Shown here one piece after another: positions 10,536 to 21,402 of a stretch of 23,612 nt of DNA. The stretch is from the NCBI GenBank assembly GCA_005223375.1, contig RXOD01004350.1, positions 1 through 23,612 on the forward strand, in the 5' to 3' direction. A program made the translations under genes and the position numbers. Each line of letters starts with the position of its first letter. Position 1 is the stretch's first letter. The DNA comes from Amoebophrya sp. AT5.2. Taxonomy: Eukaryota; Sar; Dinophyceae; Syndiniales; Amoebophryaceae. Under the pieces are notes generated by a model, which ran no database searches, had not been told where the DNA came from, and saw only the letters and a list, made by a program, of their open reading frames with translations.

Positions 10536-11282
10536 CAGGACATCAAGATCATTCAAGAGCTCGCCGGGATGAAGTGATCGCTTTTCTCAAAAAAAAAGAA
10601 ATCAACAGCTAGTACAACTACAGTATGAATTAGGATCGAACAAGCAGCCGCTCGGCCGCCATTCACACGGTTTTTGCGATTTTCTATTTTGGTTCTCGAT
10701 TTAGGCGTTTCTGAAAGGGGATGAAGCTGAAGCATATCTATCACTATGTCTGAGCAGTAATCTTCATAGTTTTGCAGGGAATCCGAATCACCTCCACTGA
10801 CTTGTAAATTACTGTTTGGACGACAACCACGACGAGCACGAAACATACGAGTACGACATGGTCCCCTATACATAGTACATGATTTTTTCTCTGTCCTCGT
10901 GCTCCACGATGAAACGCAATTTCGAAACAGGCCATGCAGCTGCCACGACAGAATAGTGACAGAAGATGCTGTGTTCACTAGCACGCTAATCCGACGTAGC
11001 AGCTTGTTCATGTTCCCAGGAAATGAATCTTGTATCATCTTCTTGCATCGTGTCCCGCCACCGCCAAGTCAAAGTCTCGTCCTGTAACTGTTTTCATTCA
11101 CCTGCGACCCACCTCTTCTTGTTTTTGACCTTGCAGATTGCTTGGCACTGTACGTTTTGAAGGACGGCAGCACGAAGAAAACGATGCAGCGACTCGTTAC
11201 TGCGCGTCGATGCGCGAGTCTGTCGGACGCGATATGAAGCCGCGACGCCGAAGCTGCCAACGCGACCGGGACATGGTGGAAT
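10536..11282. other. Intergenic region, SGNH-like gene to myristoyl-protein gene
   Basis: No gene is supported. An A-run at about 10590-10600 lies shortly after the preceding stop. A pyrimidine-rich acceptor-like TTTTTGACCTTGCAG ends near 11137, about 145 bases before the next ATG, and could be the end of a 5' UTR intron. No donor was identified for it. Confidence 0.4.
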
Positions 11283-12065
11283 ATGGGACAGATTTTCAGT
11301 GAACCCCGTCTGCGTGCGCCGATCCAACAAGATTCGCATTCCGTTTCAGAGGAGGGAACAGACCCAGCCGCGGAGGTGGGCGGCGCTTCTGTAGTTACGC
11401 ACAGTTTCTCCCGCCGCTGGCGCGATCCGGTGTGGCCGTGGCTGAGCCTGCCACTGGCCGTCTTTGTATTCGACGACTGGCGTTTCCTTGCTGCTGGCTG
11501 CTTCGTTTTGCTGTTCTTCGGCGCAAACGGTCGCGAAGAACTCTTGGTGGAGCTAATTGCGGAACGGGGCACGACGATGCCTGCGGTCATTGGCACCACG
11601 CGTGGAGGATCTATTGCCTCACCGCCGTCGGCGAGGAATAGAAAAGGAAGAAAAAACAGTGCGTCGACAGCCTCACTTTCTCAGTCCCAGTCACCTCCGC
11701 GGCACTTGAAGGTGAAGAAAATCGAGTCGCGCAAGTACCGGGGCAGGGGATGGCTCGAGCTACGTGTCGATCGTCAACAAGTGGTGGGTCGTTCGGATGA
11801 AGCCGCGAAAAACAAAAATGATGTGTTGCTGTTGACGCCGGATGGCGTTCTGATTGCAGAAAGCTTCAGCGCGATGGATGTGTACCATTACCTCGTTCTG
11901 CGCTGCAAAAGCAAAGCAGGAGCGTCATCAACAACCAATCTGGTGCCGTTTGATCCACCCATACAGCTGGCAGAGCTCGTCTCCTGTGCGAAAAAACTAC
12001 GCGTGCTCACAGCCACAGCCTCGAGGAGCAGCGAGGAATCTAGAACGACCAGTTCGAGAACTTGA
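11283..12065 (+). CDS. Probable N-myristoylated protein with hydrophobic hairpin, unknown function
   Basis: Open frame of 260 residues from ATG to TGA, not recognised. It begins MGQIFSEP, which fits the N-myristoylation consensus (Gly2, small residue at 6). Residues 50-81 are hydrophobic in two stretches (WPWLSLPLAVFVF and FLAAGCFVLLFFG) split by DDWR, so it may dip into or cross a membrane. A Ser/Lys-rich linker (about 100-140) leads to a C-terminal region at about 140-240 with alternating hydrophobic residues (GWLELRVD, DVLLLTPDGVLIAES, VYHYLVLRCK). This has the look of a small beta domain, but I cannot name it. The tail is Ser/Thr/Arg-rich. Start and stop are clear, but introns or a different C terminus cannot be excluded. 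Confidence 0.55.
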   Translation: MGQIFSEPRLRAPIQQDSHSVSEEGTDPAAEVGGASVVTHSFSRRWRDPVWPWLSLPLAVFVFDDWRFLAAGCFVLLFFGANGREELLVELIAERGTTMPAVIGTTRGGSIASPPSARNRKGRKNSASTASLSQSQSPPRHLKVKKIESRKYRGRGWLELRVDRQQVVGRSDEAAKNKNDVLLLTPDGVLIAESFSAMDVYHYLVLRCKSKAGASSTTNLVPFDPPIQLAELVSCAKKLRVLTATASRSSEESRTTSSRT

Positions 12066-12755
12066 ACTGCAACTCTTGATGCGGCTGGTGACTAACAAGA
12101 GCAGTTGTAGGACGCCGAGACTGTTCCTTTTGGCTTTGCGGCAGATGCATCCGCATCCGAAATGATGCTTGCAATTCGCAAGCACTGCAGGAGCTGCACA
12201 TGCAGCACTTGATTCAGTACCTACTCTCCTTCAACTGCGTGCGGGCGTGCTGGTGCGTGGTGGATCATGAGTACACATCAAAATTAATGAACGAGAACGA
12301 GTTAGAACCGAAGCAACGCAATCTCTATCGTTGACACATCAAGTCGCTCCAAGAACAGGAGCTTTCTCCTCGCAATCGAAAGATCTACTGTCACAGTATC
12401 TCCAAGAGCAGTGACATAAAAAAAGAGTCGGAGTCCAACAAGAGGGGAGAATCAGACAAACGACATCAATCGTGCACCAGCGTGCGCCACCCACTTTTTT
12501 TCTCCAACGAGTTGTAGCTCGGTGATTGTGGTCAATTCCGCTGGGGGTTTTTGTACCACAAAGCACAAAACGAGACCTGAACGACTCGTCCCTGCTGCAA
12601 CATTAGAGATCTTCTTCGTTCCTAAAACAGTTTTCAACACCTTGGCGTAGAACCAGAGTGAAGAAGATGCTTTGTTTTCTAAGGACATGCACGTCGACGT
12701 CGAGCAGCGCATCCGCATCTTCTTCTCCACGACCACCGCTTGAGCACGACAGAGG
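12066..12755. other. Intergenic region, myristoyl-protein gene to WWE/J gene
   Basis: About 690 bases with no supported gene. Open frames are short and low-complexity on both strands, and the longest reverse frames are antisense to exon 1 of the next gene. No repeat or RNA was recognised. Confidence 0.4.
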
Positions 12756-15531
12756 ATGGGCGCCGGCGTCGGCAAGAACAAAATTTCCGCGCGACCGCCG
12801 CCTGTGCAGTATGACTCGTTTAACGACTACCTCAGGAAGCGGCCGTCGGAGCGCGATCAAAATAACACGGGCGGAGCACCGTCGGCGTCGAAGACCAGAG
12901 GGGCCGGAGGGGGTAGCCTGGGGGCTTCGGCCGCGTCTAGCTCGGAGGAGGAGCGGCTGTCGTCGGCAAGCGAGCGGCACGATCAGTACAAGCGGAAATA
13001 CCAGATGGCCGCAATGCCGTCGCAAGAAGGGTGGCACGAAAAGAAACATAAAAGCAAAGAAAGGGGAAGCAAAAGGCACTTTCAGTCAGCACTTATGCCT
13101 GGCCGTCGTGTTGTTCTACAAACATGATTGCTGTGGTTGACGTCTTCTACACGGATCAACTCGACCCAGACGCAGGCCCTGACTGATATGATCTGAAGCT
13201 GAACCAACAGCACAGCCACAGCCCAACTACTATAACGGAAATCAACCGACATGCACACCCACGCCTTCTTTTTCTTTGTATTTGCAGGTCTTCTTCTACC
13301 GCTCCTCCCCGCGAACTACCCGATGGGCACAACGCAAAGCCAAAGAACCCGCTTGCCGGTCGCGAGGACGTTTTCTTCGAGTGGCAGCATGGGAACGACT
13401 GGCGCCCCTACGAGGGCAAGTACCAAGAAATCCTGCGTCACGCGTTTGCGAAGGACTACCCAACGATCAAGTTCTTCATAAACAACACCGACTACGAGGT
13501 GAACTTCCGCCAGATGACGCAGAAAAACCTTCGCACGGGCAACGTGAAAAAAATTCGCTACGCTGCACCGGTGGAGGAAGGGTTGAATCTCCATAACGCG
13601 AAAACCTCCACGGCAGGCGGAGAAAACGCTGGGGGCGGAAGGATGCCAGAAGCAAAATTCCAGTGGATAGAAGGGGCCGACAAATGGAAGGACTTCGAGT
13701 GACTCTATAGATACCCTTCTTCGTTCTCGATCTCGGCTTCGCTTTGAGGGTCTCTTTGCATCGGCATCACCAGTGTACTAGTCGCGATACTCTCTCTCTC
13801 AATGATTCAGTTGGGCCGCCGACAAACTGCTTTGGAACGAGTACAAGCGGGGGATGGCCACGACACGTATCACCGTCGTGGGGCACAACTACGACATCGA
13901 CTTTCTCGAGAACACCCAGACCAACGTTCGCACCAAGAAAACGCGAAAAATCCGACTGAAGAACATCATCGACCAGGGGATGCGCCCAGAGCACGATTTC
14001 AGAGGCAAGAACTTCTCGGACGATAAGGAGGAGAAGCCGCCCGCGGGAACGGTAAGAATGCGCTTCGCTTGGTTCGGCACTTCTCGTTCTCGTTGTGTAG
14101 CATCAAGAAGAAAAGTGCGGCCTTTTCATCTCCCACCTGATCTACTCATCCACCCAGGACCCTCCACCCGCCTTCGATCCTACCGCCGCCAACTTCAGCT
14201 TTCAGTTTCTCGAGGAGAGCAATCAGAAGTGGCTGAACTATCCCAAATCGGAGCAGAAGATGCTTGCCGAGGCCTGGGCCCGCAAGCAGGACGACGTGTT
14301 TCTCGGCGGCGCCAAGGTGGACTTCAGGACCATGAAGGAGAACGGCACGATACCGGTGCGGCGCATCGAAATCGCTGGCGGCAACAAAAACGCTGCCCAC
14401 AAACAGCCGGGCCAGCCGTATGGGACGGCAAATAACGCCAATGTTGGTGGCACAGCAGGAACAGGAGCGGGCCCGACACAGCGGATGCCGCAGGATAATC
14501 CGCACAACAAGCGCGACGCCTTCGAGTGGTTCGACGAGAAGGCGGATTGCTGGCATGTGTTCACACCGGCGCACGTCGACAAACAGCTGAAGCACGCGTG
14601 GCTGAACAAGGACCCGACCGTGAAGATCGAGCTGAAGTTCGAGCACGAGGAGGAAATTTCGGAGGTGGAGGTGAACTTTGAGATGCTGAAGATGAAGTGG
14701 ACGAGCTACGATAGTTACACCGGCGAGCAGAAGATCGCGACGACAAACATCCGCTCGCCGATCAAGTTCGGCGCATTCCGGCGGAACCGAAAAAGCCACC
14801 AGGCGGACAACGCCGATTTTTTCGCGGATCTGAACCGCGAGAAACAAAAGGAAAAAGACGCGCAGTTTCGAAAAACGCCGAAGGAGTGGGACGGCATCTG
14901 GGGGCGGCGGTTCTCGGACAACCGCGGGGATCGCGACGATCTCTTCCGGAAAGACCGGTGGCGGAACGCGTTCTTTGGAAACAGAAACAGCGAGCACACG
15001 GATTACGAAAACAGAGCGCCCCCGCCTGGGGGGGAGCGTGGTCCCGATGCTGGGCCGCGAGAGCACCCCGGACCGGGCCCGCCACCGCCGAACATGGGTG
15101 GCGCTGCTGGTCCTCGTGCGGGGGCAAGAAATAGCAAAGCCGGCGGTGGGGGTGGAGGCGGGGACCCCTTCGAGCGCGCAAATTTCGGGCAGAGTCAAGA
15201 AAATAACGCAAACGCCAAGAACAACAAGCCCGCGCGGCCCACACCGCTACCGACGGGCCCAAAGTTGGACGCGTCCGTGAACGTCGTGACGCGGGAGCTC
15301 CAGGAGAAGATGGAGGCTGCTTTGAACGAGCCGCTCGCGGACCGGAAGGCGAAGATCAAGAGGTGGCAGCTTTTGTACCACCCGGACAAAAACCCGGAGA
15401 AGGGGGAGAAGTACACGCAAGTCTTCCAATTCCTGATGCAGCACAAGGAATGGTTCCTTCTGGGGGCGAGCCCAAACACCAGTCCGAATCCCAAGGGAGG
15501 CGGCGGAGGAGGCAGGAGGCCCTCCGCGTAA
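12756..15531 (+). CDS. Four WWE-like domains plus C-terminal J domain, 4 exons
   Basis: Exons 12756-12985, 13288-13698, 13811-14051 and 14158-15531 join in frame to 751 residues. The N terminus MGAGVGKNK could be myristoylated. WWE1 (about 105-168) has EW109, W-R-P-Y, YEVNF (Y146-F150), M-T-Q and K-K-I-R. WWE2 (about 200-263) starts FQWIEGADKWKDF in exon 2 and continues in exon 3 with YDIDF (241-245) and RKIR (259-262), so the domain confirms that splice. WWE3 (about 307-366) has FSFQFLEESNQKWLNY, VDF and VRRIE. WWE4 (about 416-494) has FEWFDEKADCWHVF, VNF and NIR. A Gly/Pro-rich linker leads to a J domain with HPDKN at 702-706 and a third-helix-like VFQFLMQHKEWF. WWE domains in other proteins bind poly-ADP-ribose or mediate ubiquitin-pathway contacts; J domains stimulate Hsp70. 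WWE1 and WWE2 keep a Gln near the usual ligand site; WWE3 and WWE4 do not. The exon 1-2 junction is the least sure. Confidence 0.82.
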
Positions 15532-16290
15532 CTAAATACTTCTGGGGCCGTGTACTAAAGTTTGACTTCCTTACCGCTACCTTGTTTGCTGGACGCCAGC
15601 TGTTTGTTCTTTTAATGTCGAGCCAAGGAATCGCAAGCGGTAAAGCCTTAAACGAACCAAGTGCAAGTACACCTAAGTACACTCCTCGCACGGCATTATG
15701 TTCGCGGAGAGATGGTCATCGGCAACACTCACGGTCCTCGCGCCAGCAGTTTTATTGTCGTGGAAGCGCATGTGATCATCGAGATAGCGTTTTTCCGTGC
15801 ATCTTGATCGCAGCGGCAGTGGCAGTCAGGTCGTTGCAGGTGATGATGCATCTGCGATACAGTCTCTCCTCCTCTTGTGTTTCGCACGATCACTAATTTT
15901 CGTGGAAATAATGAGCGCCCTTCAGTCAGACAGATCAATAAAATCTTCGTCATGCTCGTGCGTCAATCTCATCAGGTGCGGCCTGCTTTCATTTTCACCG
16001 CGCCAAGCGTTTGTTGAAATACAGAGCGGGGGACATCAGCGCGACGCCTTTCTATCAGTATCACAACTAGGAAAAGCAATAGCGAGTGCGAAAGCACGAC
16101 ATATGGATGGCAGAAGCTGCAGCAGATTGCCAAAAGCCCAATCCGTAAATAAATTCCAACCGCAACTAGAACATCGATCTCCAGAAACAAACGCGATGGA
16201 CTATGAACCTCCGCCTCGGCCTCCCATGAAAATTCTATAAGGAAAAGAACGGCTTCTGCTTCCCCCGTACTTTTAGCTGGGACCGACTAC
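15532..16290. other. Intergenic region, WWE/J gene to TTI1-like gene
   Basis: About 760 bases with no supported gene. Open frames are short with frequent stops and have no recognisable domain. Nothing notable was seen. Confidence 0.4.
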
Positions 16291-19200
16291 ATGGCGATGG
16301 CCGACGTAGCCCTCGAATCTGCTGGCGAGCCGCCCGAGACTGGCAGCAGAAGTACCACCGAAAGGCATGATCAGAAGGATGTTCCGCACCTCGATGCCGC
16401 AGGTATTCGAAAGGAGATCACGCACCTCCTTCTCCGTACGTTGCCCCCAATGCAGATGGGGTCCCCTTCGGCCTACGAAAGCGACGCCATCGACCTCTTT
16501 GAACGCTTGGCAAATTTGTTGCGCGCCTTTCGGGAGCGTTCTCGGCGGGAAAGAACAGGGGACGCGGCGGAATTTGACACGAACCTCGCGGCGTTCTTGG
16601 TAAACAGCGTTCTGGAGGCAAAGCAGTCATGGCCCATCTGCAAGAGGATGCGACTGGCGGAGCTGGAAGTCCTGCGCGCACTGGGAGGAGTGGCGGGAGA
16701 AAGCGATCGCTCGTACTTGTTCTCAGCGGTATTTCCGGCGGTCGCAAAGCGCTGCGCACACATCATTTCCCTCGGCGTTCGCGACGGTGCAGAACGTTCC
16801 AGGCATGAGACCGGAGGAAGGGTCGGTATCCGCATTGCCTTCGAGACGCTAATGGCGTGGATGACCTCGTCCAGGAGCACAAGTGCTGCAGCTGGTGCCG
16901 GTGCTCCGCTCCTGAATAAGAACGCCGTTGCTCCTCCTCACGATGTACATCGCCCCGATCACGCAGAGCCGCTAGGGCGCATTCTGGTCGAGCTCGTGGG
17001 GAGCAATTTGGCAGTGATGCAGCCCTCTCAGCCGGCTGATGTCCGCGGGGCCTGCGCGAGATTTTACTCTTTGCTCTTTTGGCACTTGCATGCGCATGCC
17101 ACCTCGCAGCCCTCGTCGGCTGCACCATTGTCGTCTTCTTCTGCAGCCACACTGCCTGGGCACGACTTGCGACCCTGCTTGAAACCGCTGAAACGCAATA
17201 GTCACCTCGTTGCTCTCTGCGCCCGAATCATCGCGGTGGGAGCCGCCGACGAGTGGGAGACCGTTGCGTGTGAATCGCTTGCATGTGAACCTGGCGCCCA
17301 GGACTTCGGCGCGGCAGCTCAGTGCATAGCGGAGTGCGTAGTCCGCGATGCCCAGCAGAATGCAAGTAGCGCCTACGCGTTTGATGTGTACAGTGCCGTG
17401 GAGCGGCTGCGGAGCGCGAAGGAGGGTGGCGACGGGTATGGACTGTTCGTGATAGAGCTGCAGGACGTCGTCGGCAAGCTGCAGCTGCACCACATGGTCC
17501 TCTCCTCGAGGCCAGCAGGCACGACAGAAGCTGAAGCGCTGGATCCCCTACTCGAGGATAGCAGAAGTGACGCCGGGCCACCGCCGGGAGAACACGACAC
17601 CAGCACAAGCGCATTGTTCGAACTCGTGGGCCTGCTGATCCCGCTCGATTTCCAAGCACGATTTCCAGAGCCTGGCTCTGAGTGCATCGAGAGAAGCGCT
17701 GCAACAACTGGCTCATTGAGAGACGAAGTGCGACGACAGCTTCTTGCTTCGCTTGATCAGGGACAGGCAGCGTTTTTGCAGTTGGGAGGGCCTTTTGCTT
17801 CGGGTTCGGACGAAAGGTGTCGCCGTGCTGGTGCTTCGTCACCAGGATCTGAAACACCGGCACCACGGGGGTACCCGAACGGCGCGAACGCAGCCTCGCA
17901 TGCCCCGAACACATCGTTGAATGTCACGATCTGGGCGCTGCGCTCGGACATCATCACGGGGACAATGTCTTGCCTTCCGCTCGTCTACATCGGTACGCGG
18001 AGCGCGGCAGAGGATCAAGTCGTGGAGCAAGAGCTATTAAGCACTGGCACTTCAACTCCTGCAACAAGAACTTCAAGTGCGGCCAAGGGCGAGGGCATCG
18101 CACCACACCCACAGACGCCACCAACACGAGCACCAACACCAAAGAACAAGAGAGAAGGGGCAAGCGAGCGCCACCTCCACGGTCGCGAGGACTGCTGCTC
18201 TCGAGAAGTGCTAGTCCACCTGGAGTCTCGCTCTCGACCCTGTGGTCAGCCGCAGCCTCTCCTCCGCAGCGAGTTTCTGTACGAAAAAGACAGCGGCAAC
18301 CAGAGGTGCGCAAAGCTGGCAAAGCGAGCGGTGCGCCTGCTGGGCGTGACATCGCCAAAATTTGTGAGGTGGGTCCTCGATTCGTTGGACAAGGTCGACG
18401 CGCTGATTTTCACGCATCTTCACCGGCCCGGAGCGGCCTGCTCAGGCGATGATCATGCGAGATCGGGGCAAGATCCTCGGGAAGAGCCGCATGGCCATGT
18501 TGACGTTGATGGGATATTGCAAAAGCGGATGCAGCTCGCGATTTGCCTGTGCTGGCTGCTGGAAGGTACAGAGGGGCTGATGATTTTTGGCGCAAGAAAA
18601 GCAAAAGATGAGGGTGCGACGGAAGGTCTCCAGCAAGACCAGGGACACCACGCCGCGCAAAGCGTGAGCACGCCCGCCCCCCATTTAGCACAGCTCCTAA
18701 GTGTGCCTCGAATATCGGCGCTACTCTCTCGCTGGTTTAGTGATCACGAGGAAAGCGTTCTTTCCGCTGCGCGCGTCGGCTGGCAGCCGCGTATCTTCAT
18801 CGCGGTCCTGGCCAATGTTTTTGCGCGGTTTGCCATGATCGCTACGGCGTGGCGGCGTCAGTCGGAGCATGCGCGGAAAAGGCCAGGGGCGGGTGCGGCG
18901 GACCCCGGAGTAGCTCCAGGCGGCGTAATTTACTCGAAACTGTACGCGCTAAAGCGAACTGTCGCTGGCGTCCTCGGCAGGGCACTCGTTCCTGTCCTCG
19001 CGCACCGTGCGGCGACGCCCCTGTCCGCGCTGGCCGCACACGCCATCTTCCTCACGGACGACTCTTTGAGACGCTGGTGGGCTTCCGTGATCAACCCAAC
19101 GGCGACTCCGGTAGAAATCCGCCGGTCGTTCGGCGCCGGACAAGGGGACCGCGGCCGCGGTTGGTTCCTGGACCTGGTTTGCGCGAACGCGGAATACCTT

Positions 19201-21090
19201 CTCAGCGACATATCCATGCACCTTCGGTATGGAACAAAAACGTTCGCGCAAGAAGATGAACTCGCTGTCGCTGTTGAAGCTGCGTGTGGTCCAACAGCCC
19301 ACGACGACCTGCTGCAGTGGCCGGCGGGAACGTTGGCGCTCTGTCGCTGTGTGATCGGGGCGTTGCTCGCCGTGGACGATGAAATGGCGCTGCGCCTGCA
19401 CCGGCAGCAGGAGGACGTCCTGAAGTGGCTCGCCACGATCGCGTCGGAGCTTCTGGCGCTGTGCGATTTCGTGAACGCAACAGAGCGGTACGCGCTAGTA
19501 ACAGGGGTCACTGCAATTTTCGCGCGCGGCATTCGCCTCGAGCGAGGAAAAAATGAAGAGAGCATTCTCGCGGGGTTCGGACCGGCGGAACGGGAGGCAC
19601 TCGGGATGATCGCGACTAAGAATGAAAATGTGACGTCGATCGGGGCAAATACGGCCGGCCAAAGACGTGGAAAAGCTCCATCGTATTTCGAGGGCTACCG
19701 TGTGCTGGATTTGGTGACAAATCAAATCAACGAAGACCGACAGGTGGACGACGAGTACGATCCGTTGCAAGGTTTTGAAGACTTGATTTCCTCGCAGACC
19801 GCCAATTTGGTCACGCCGAAACCACTCCTGCAGAGCCGGCTGGAAGGGAAGACCCATCCCCCGCAGCCAACGAAGGTCTCCACCCGATTTCGCTACATCT
19901 TCGAGTCGCAACGACGGCTGGCAGCCTACGCGTTACTCGAGCTGCGCCATTATCTCGATTATCCCGACCTTCGCTCTCCTATCGCCGCGCGGGCAATTTC
20001 CTTCTGCGTGGAAGTGTTGTCCACAAGTGTGAAAGAACTGTTGCCGCTCCTCCACAAGATGTGGCCGTGCTTGCTGCAGGCGTTCGCCGCTGGTAGCTGC
20101 TGCGTGTTGGGTGGGGGAGTTTCTACCACCGGGGGCGGGGGCCGAGACTTCGTTTTCGCGAATGCGTGTAGTCTGCTTAAGGGTATTGTGTGCTTCAGTG
20201 GGGACTTTCTCGTGCGGCGATTTGAGACAGACCTCTGGCCCGAGCTGTGGAGAAAGCTGTTTGTGGACAAGTTTCGCTACGTGGAAGCGCTGGGCCTCGG
20301 AAGTGGTCCTCTTCCGACGGTCGATAGATCGTACGGCGCCGTGCCGGCACTACGGCTTCTGTCGAGTCGTTCCGGAGGAGGTGGTGGGGCCCCGGCCGCC
20401 GCCGCGAAAACGAGAACAACAGCGATCGGAAATATCGTGGTATCCGACGCGCTGAAAGCGTACACAGACCGTGTAGCCGATGCACACTGCGGACCGTTGA
20501 TTCAGGAGGTTGAGGAGGACGCTCTTCTTAAAGAAGATAGCGATGAAGAAAGGGGCATTCTGTGCGAGCTCTCGTACGAAGATGCGGTTGACGCTAAGAG
20601 TCGTGAAAAGGCCACAGCAAGAGAAATAACCGGCACCGCTACTCCTGCTACCACAACGTTGCTGCAAGAGACGTCAAAAGGCACAATCAAAACTGATGTC
20701 GAAGCCGCGGAGAAAGTAAAGCAGAGCAGCGAGATTCCGCTTGATCTTGTTCCAGAGCTGCTCGGCATACACGGAGCTGCACAGGAGCGCAGCCACGAAG
20801 CAGCTCTGGAATTGCTGCGGACATTGGTATCCATCTCGCCGAGGATCAGAAAAGGCAGTACCACAAACGCGAATCCAGAGGAAAACGACGACGACAGCGA
20901 CTTCTTGCCTCACATGTTCTTCGACGACGCAGACCACCAAGCGCAGCTGCGCACCGTGGGTACTCTCTACAGCCGTGTGGCAGGGCCCTGCTCGGAGATA
21001 GCCAGAGAAATCCTTCAGATACTGAGTGGTAAAAAGAGTAATCGAGTGTGTGAGCACGACCCTGAAGATGTTGCGAACCGGCACGCCTGA
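16291..21090 (+). CDS. TTI1: TTI1-like protein (TTT complex, HEAT repeats), intronless
   Basis: Single open frame of 1599 residues from ATG to TGA. TTI1 works with TELO2 and TTI2 in the TTT co-chaperone complex, which with Hsp90 and R2TP matures PI3K-related kinases such as TOR and ATM/ATR. The protein is alpha-helical and Leu/Ala-rich throughout, as for a HEAT solenoid. The best match is at about 1200-1290 (FRYIFESQRRLAAYALLELR, then SVKELLPLLHKMWPCLLQAF, then a VRRFETDLWPELWRKLF helix), which resembles the conserved C-terminal region around the L-L-P-x-x-H-x-x-W-P motif of TTI1. An N-terminal helical block (about 45-165) resembles the family's first repeats. Low-complexity polar inserts at about 410-560, 585-650 and 1445-1490 make it clearly longer than the roughly 1100-residue animal protein. 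In-frame introns cannot be excluded, but no stop forces one. A second ATG is two codons downstream. Confidence 0.78.
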   Translation: MAMADVALESAGEPPETGSRSTTERHDQKDVPHLDAAGIRKEITHLLLRTLPPMQMGSPSAYESDAIDLFERLANLLRAFRERSRRERTGDAAEFDTNLAAFLVNSVLEAKQSWPICKRMRLAELEVLRALGGVAGESDRSYLFSAVFPAVAKRCAHIISLGVRDGAERSRHETGGRVGIRIAFETLMAWMTSSRSTSAAAGAGAPLLNKNAVAPPHDVHRPDHAEPLGRILVELVGSNLAVMQPSQPADVRGACARFYSLLFWHLHAHATSQPSSAAPLSSSSAATLPGHDLRPCLKPLKRNSHLVALCARIIAVGAADEWETVACESLACEPGAQDFGAAAQCIAECVVRDAQQNASSAYAFDVYSAVERLRSAKEGGDGYGLFVIELQDVVGKLQLHHMVLSSRPAGTTEAEALDPLLEDSRSDAGPPPGEHDTSTSALFELVGLLIPLDFQARFPEPGSECIERSAATTGSLRDEVRRQLLASLDQGQAAFLQLGGPFASGSDERCRRAGASSPGSETPAPRGYPNGANAASHAPNTSLNVTIWALRSDIITGTMSCLPLVYIGTRSAAEDQVVEQELLSTGTSTPATRTSSAAKGEGIAPHPQTPPTRAPTPKNKREGASERHLHGREDCCSREVLVHLESRSRPCGQPQPLLRSEFLYEKDSGNQRCAKLAKRAVRLLGVTSPKFVRWVLDSLDKVDALIFTHLHRPGAACSGDDHARSGQDPREEPHGHVDVDGILQKRMQLAICLCWLLEGTEGLMIFGARKAKDEGATEGLQQDQGHHAAQSVSTPAPHLAQLLSVPRISALLSRWFSDHEESVLSAARVGWQPRIFIAVLANVFARFAMIATAWRRQSEHARKRPGAGAADPGVAPGGVIYSKLYALKRTVAGVLGRALVPVLAHRAATPLSALAAHAIFLTDDSLRRWWASVINPTATPVEIRRSFGAGQGDRGRGWFLDLVCANAEYLLSDISMHLRYGTKTFAQEDELAVAVEAACGPTAHDDLLQWPAGTLALCRCVIGALLAVDDEMALRLHRQQEDVLKWLATIASELLALCDFVNATERYALVTGVTAIFARGIRLERGKNEESILAGFGPAEREALGMIATKNENVTSIGANTAGQRRGKAPSYFEGYRVLDLVTNQINEDRQVDDEYDPLQGFEDLISSQTANLVTPKPLLQSRLEGKTHPPQPTKVSTRFRYIFESQRRLAAYALLELRHYLDYPDLRSPIAARAISFCVEVLSTSVKELLPLLHKMWPCLLQAFAAGSCCVLGGGVSTTGGGGRDFVFANACSLLKGIVCFSGDFLVRRFETDLWPELWRKLFVDKFRYVEALGLGSGPLPTVDRSYGAVPALRLLSSRSGGGGGAPAAAAKTRTTAIGNIVVSDALKAYTDRVADAHCGPLIQEVEEDALLKEDSDEERGILCELSYEDAVDAKSREKATAREITGTATPATTTLLQETSKGTIKTDVEAAEKVKQSSEIPLDLVPELLGIHGAAQERSHEAALELLRTLVSISPRIRKGSTTNANPEENDDDSDFLPHMFFDDADHQAQLRTVGTLYSRVAGPCSEIAREILQILSGKKSNRVCEHDPEDVANRHA

Positions 21091-21402
21091 ACGAAAAACA
21101 CGCACATTGCGTAGAACCTGAATAAGAAAGAATAGACCTCAAGATCAGGAAAGGACGACCGACGACGAGTCCCGTCAAGAACCGTTAGGGGGGGTGGTTG
21201 TTCCACCGCTTCGTTTTGGATTTTTATCTCATTGAGGGAATGAACAATACGAAGGCCGATTAAAAACGTGCCAAGACGAAGAGAAGTCAAGTAGGGAGAA
21301 TTGGTTCGTTCCGGTGTAGAAGGTGTTTCAGGTTTTTCCCAGATATTGATACGAAGCAAGAACAAGTCAGAACTTACTTCAATATCTAGCGCCAGAAAAA
21401 AG
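21091..21402. other. Intergenic region, TTI1-like gene to mitochondrial-protein gene
   Basis: The shortest gap in the window, about 310 bases. The following frame is open from 21301 but has no ATG before 21403. No other feature was seen. Confidence 0.45.

Noticed and set aside
9449..10552. 367-residue reverse-strand open frame
   Set aside because: It lies wholly antisense to the SGNH-like gene, is Ser/Pro/Arg-rich in the way GC-rich third positions produce, and has no recognisable motif.
10553..11038. 161-residue reverse-strand frame in the gap after the SGNH-like gene
   Set aside because: No family resemblance, mixed composition and no splice context. The length is not unusual by chance.
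14146..15198. 350-residue reverse-strand open frame
   Set aside because: Antisense to the WWE3, WWE4 and linker coding region, which has clear domain content on the + strand. Its composition is that of a shadow frame.
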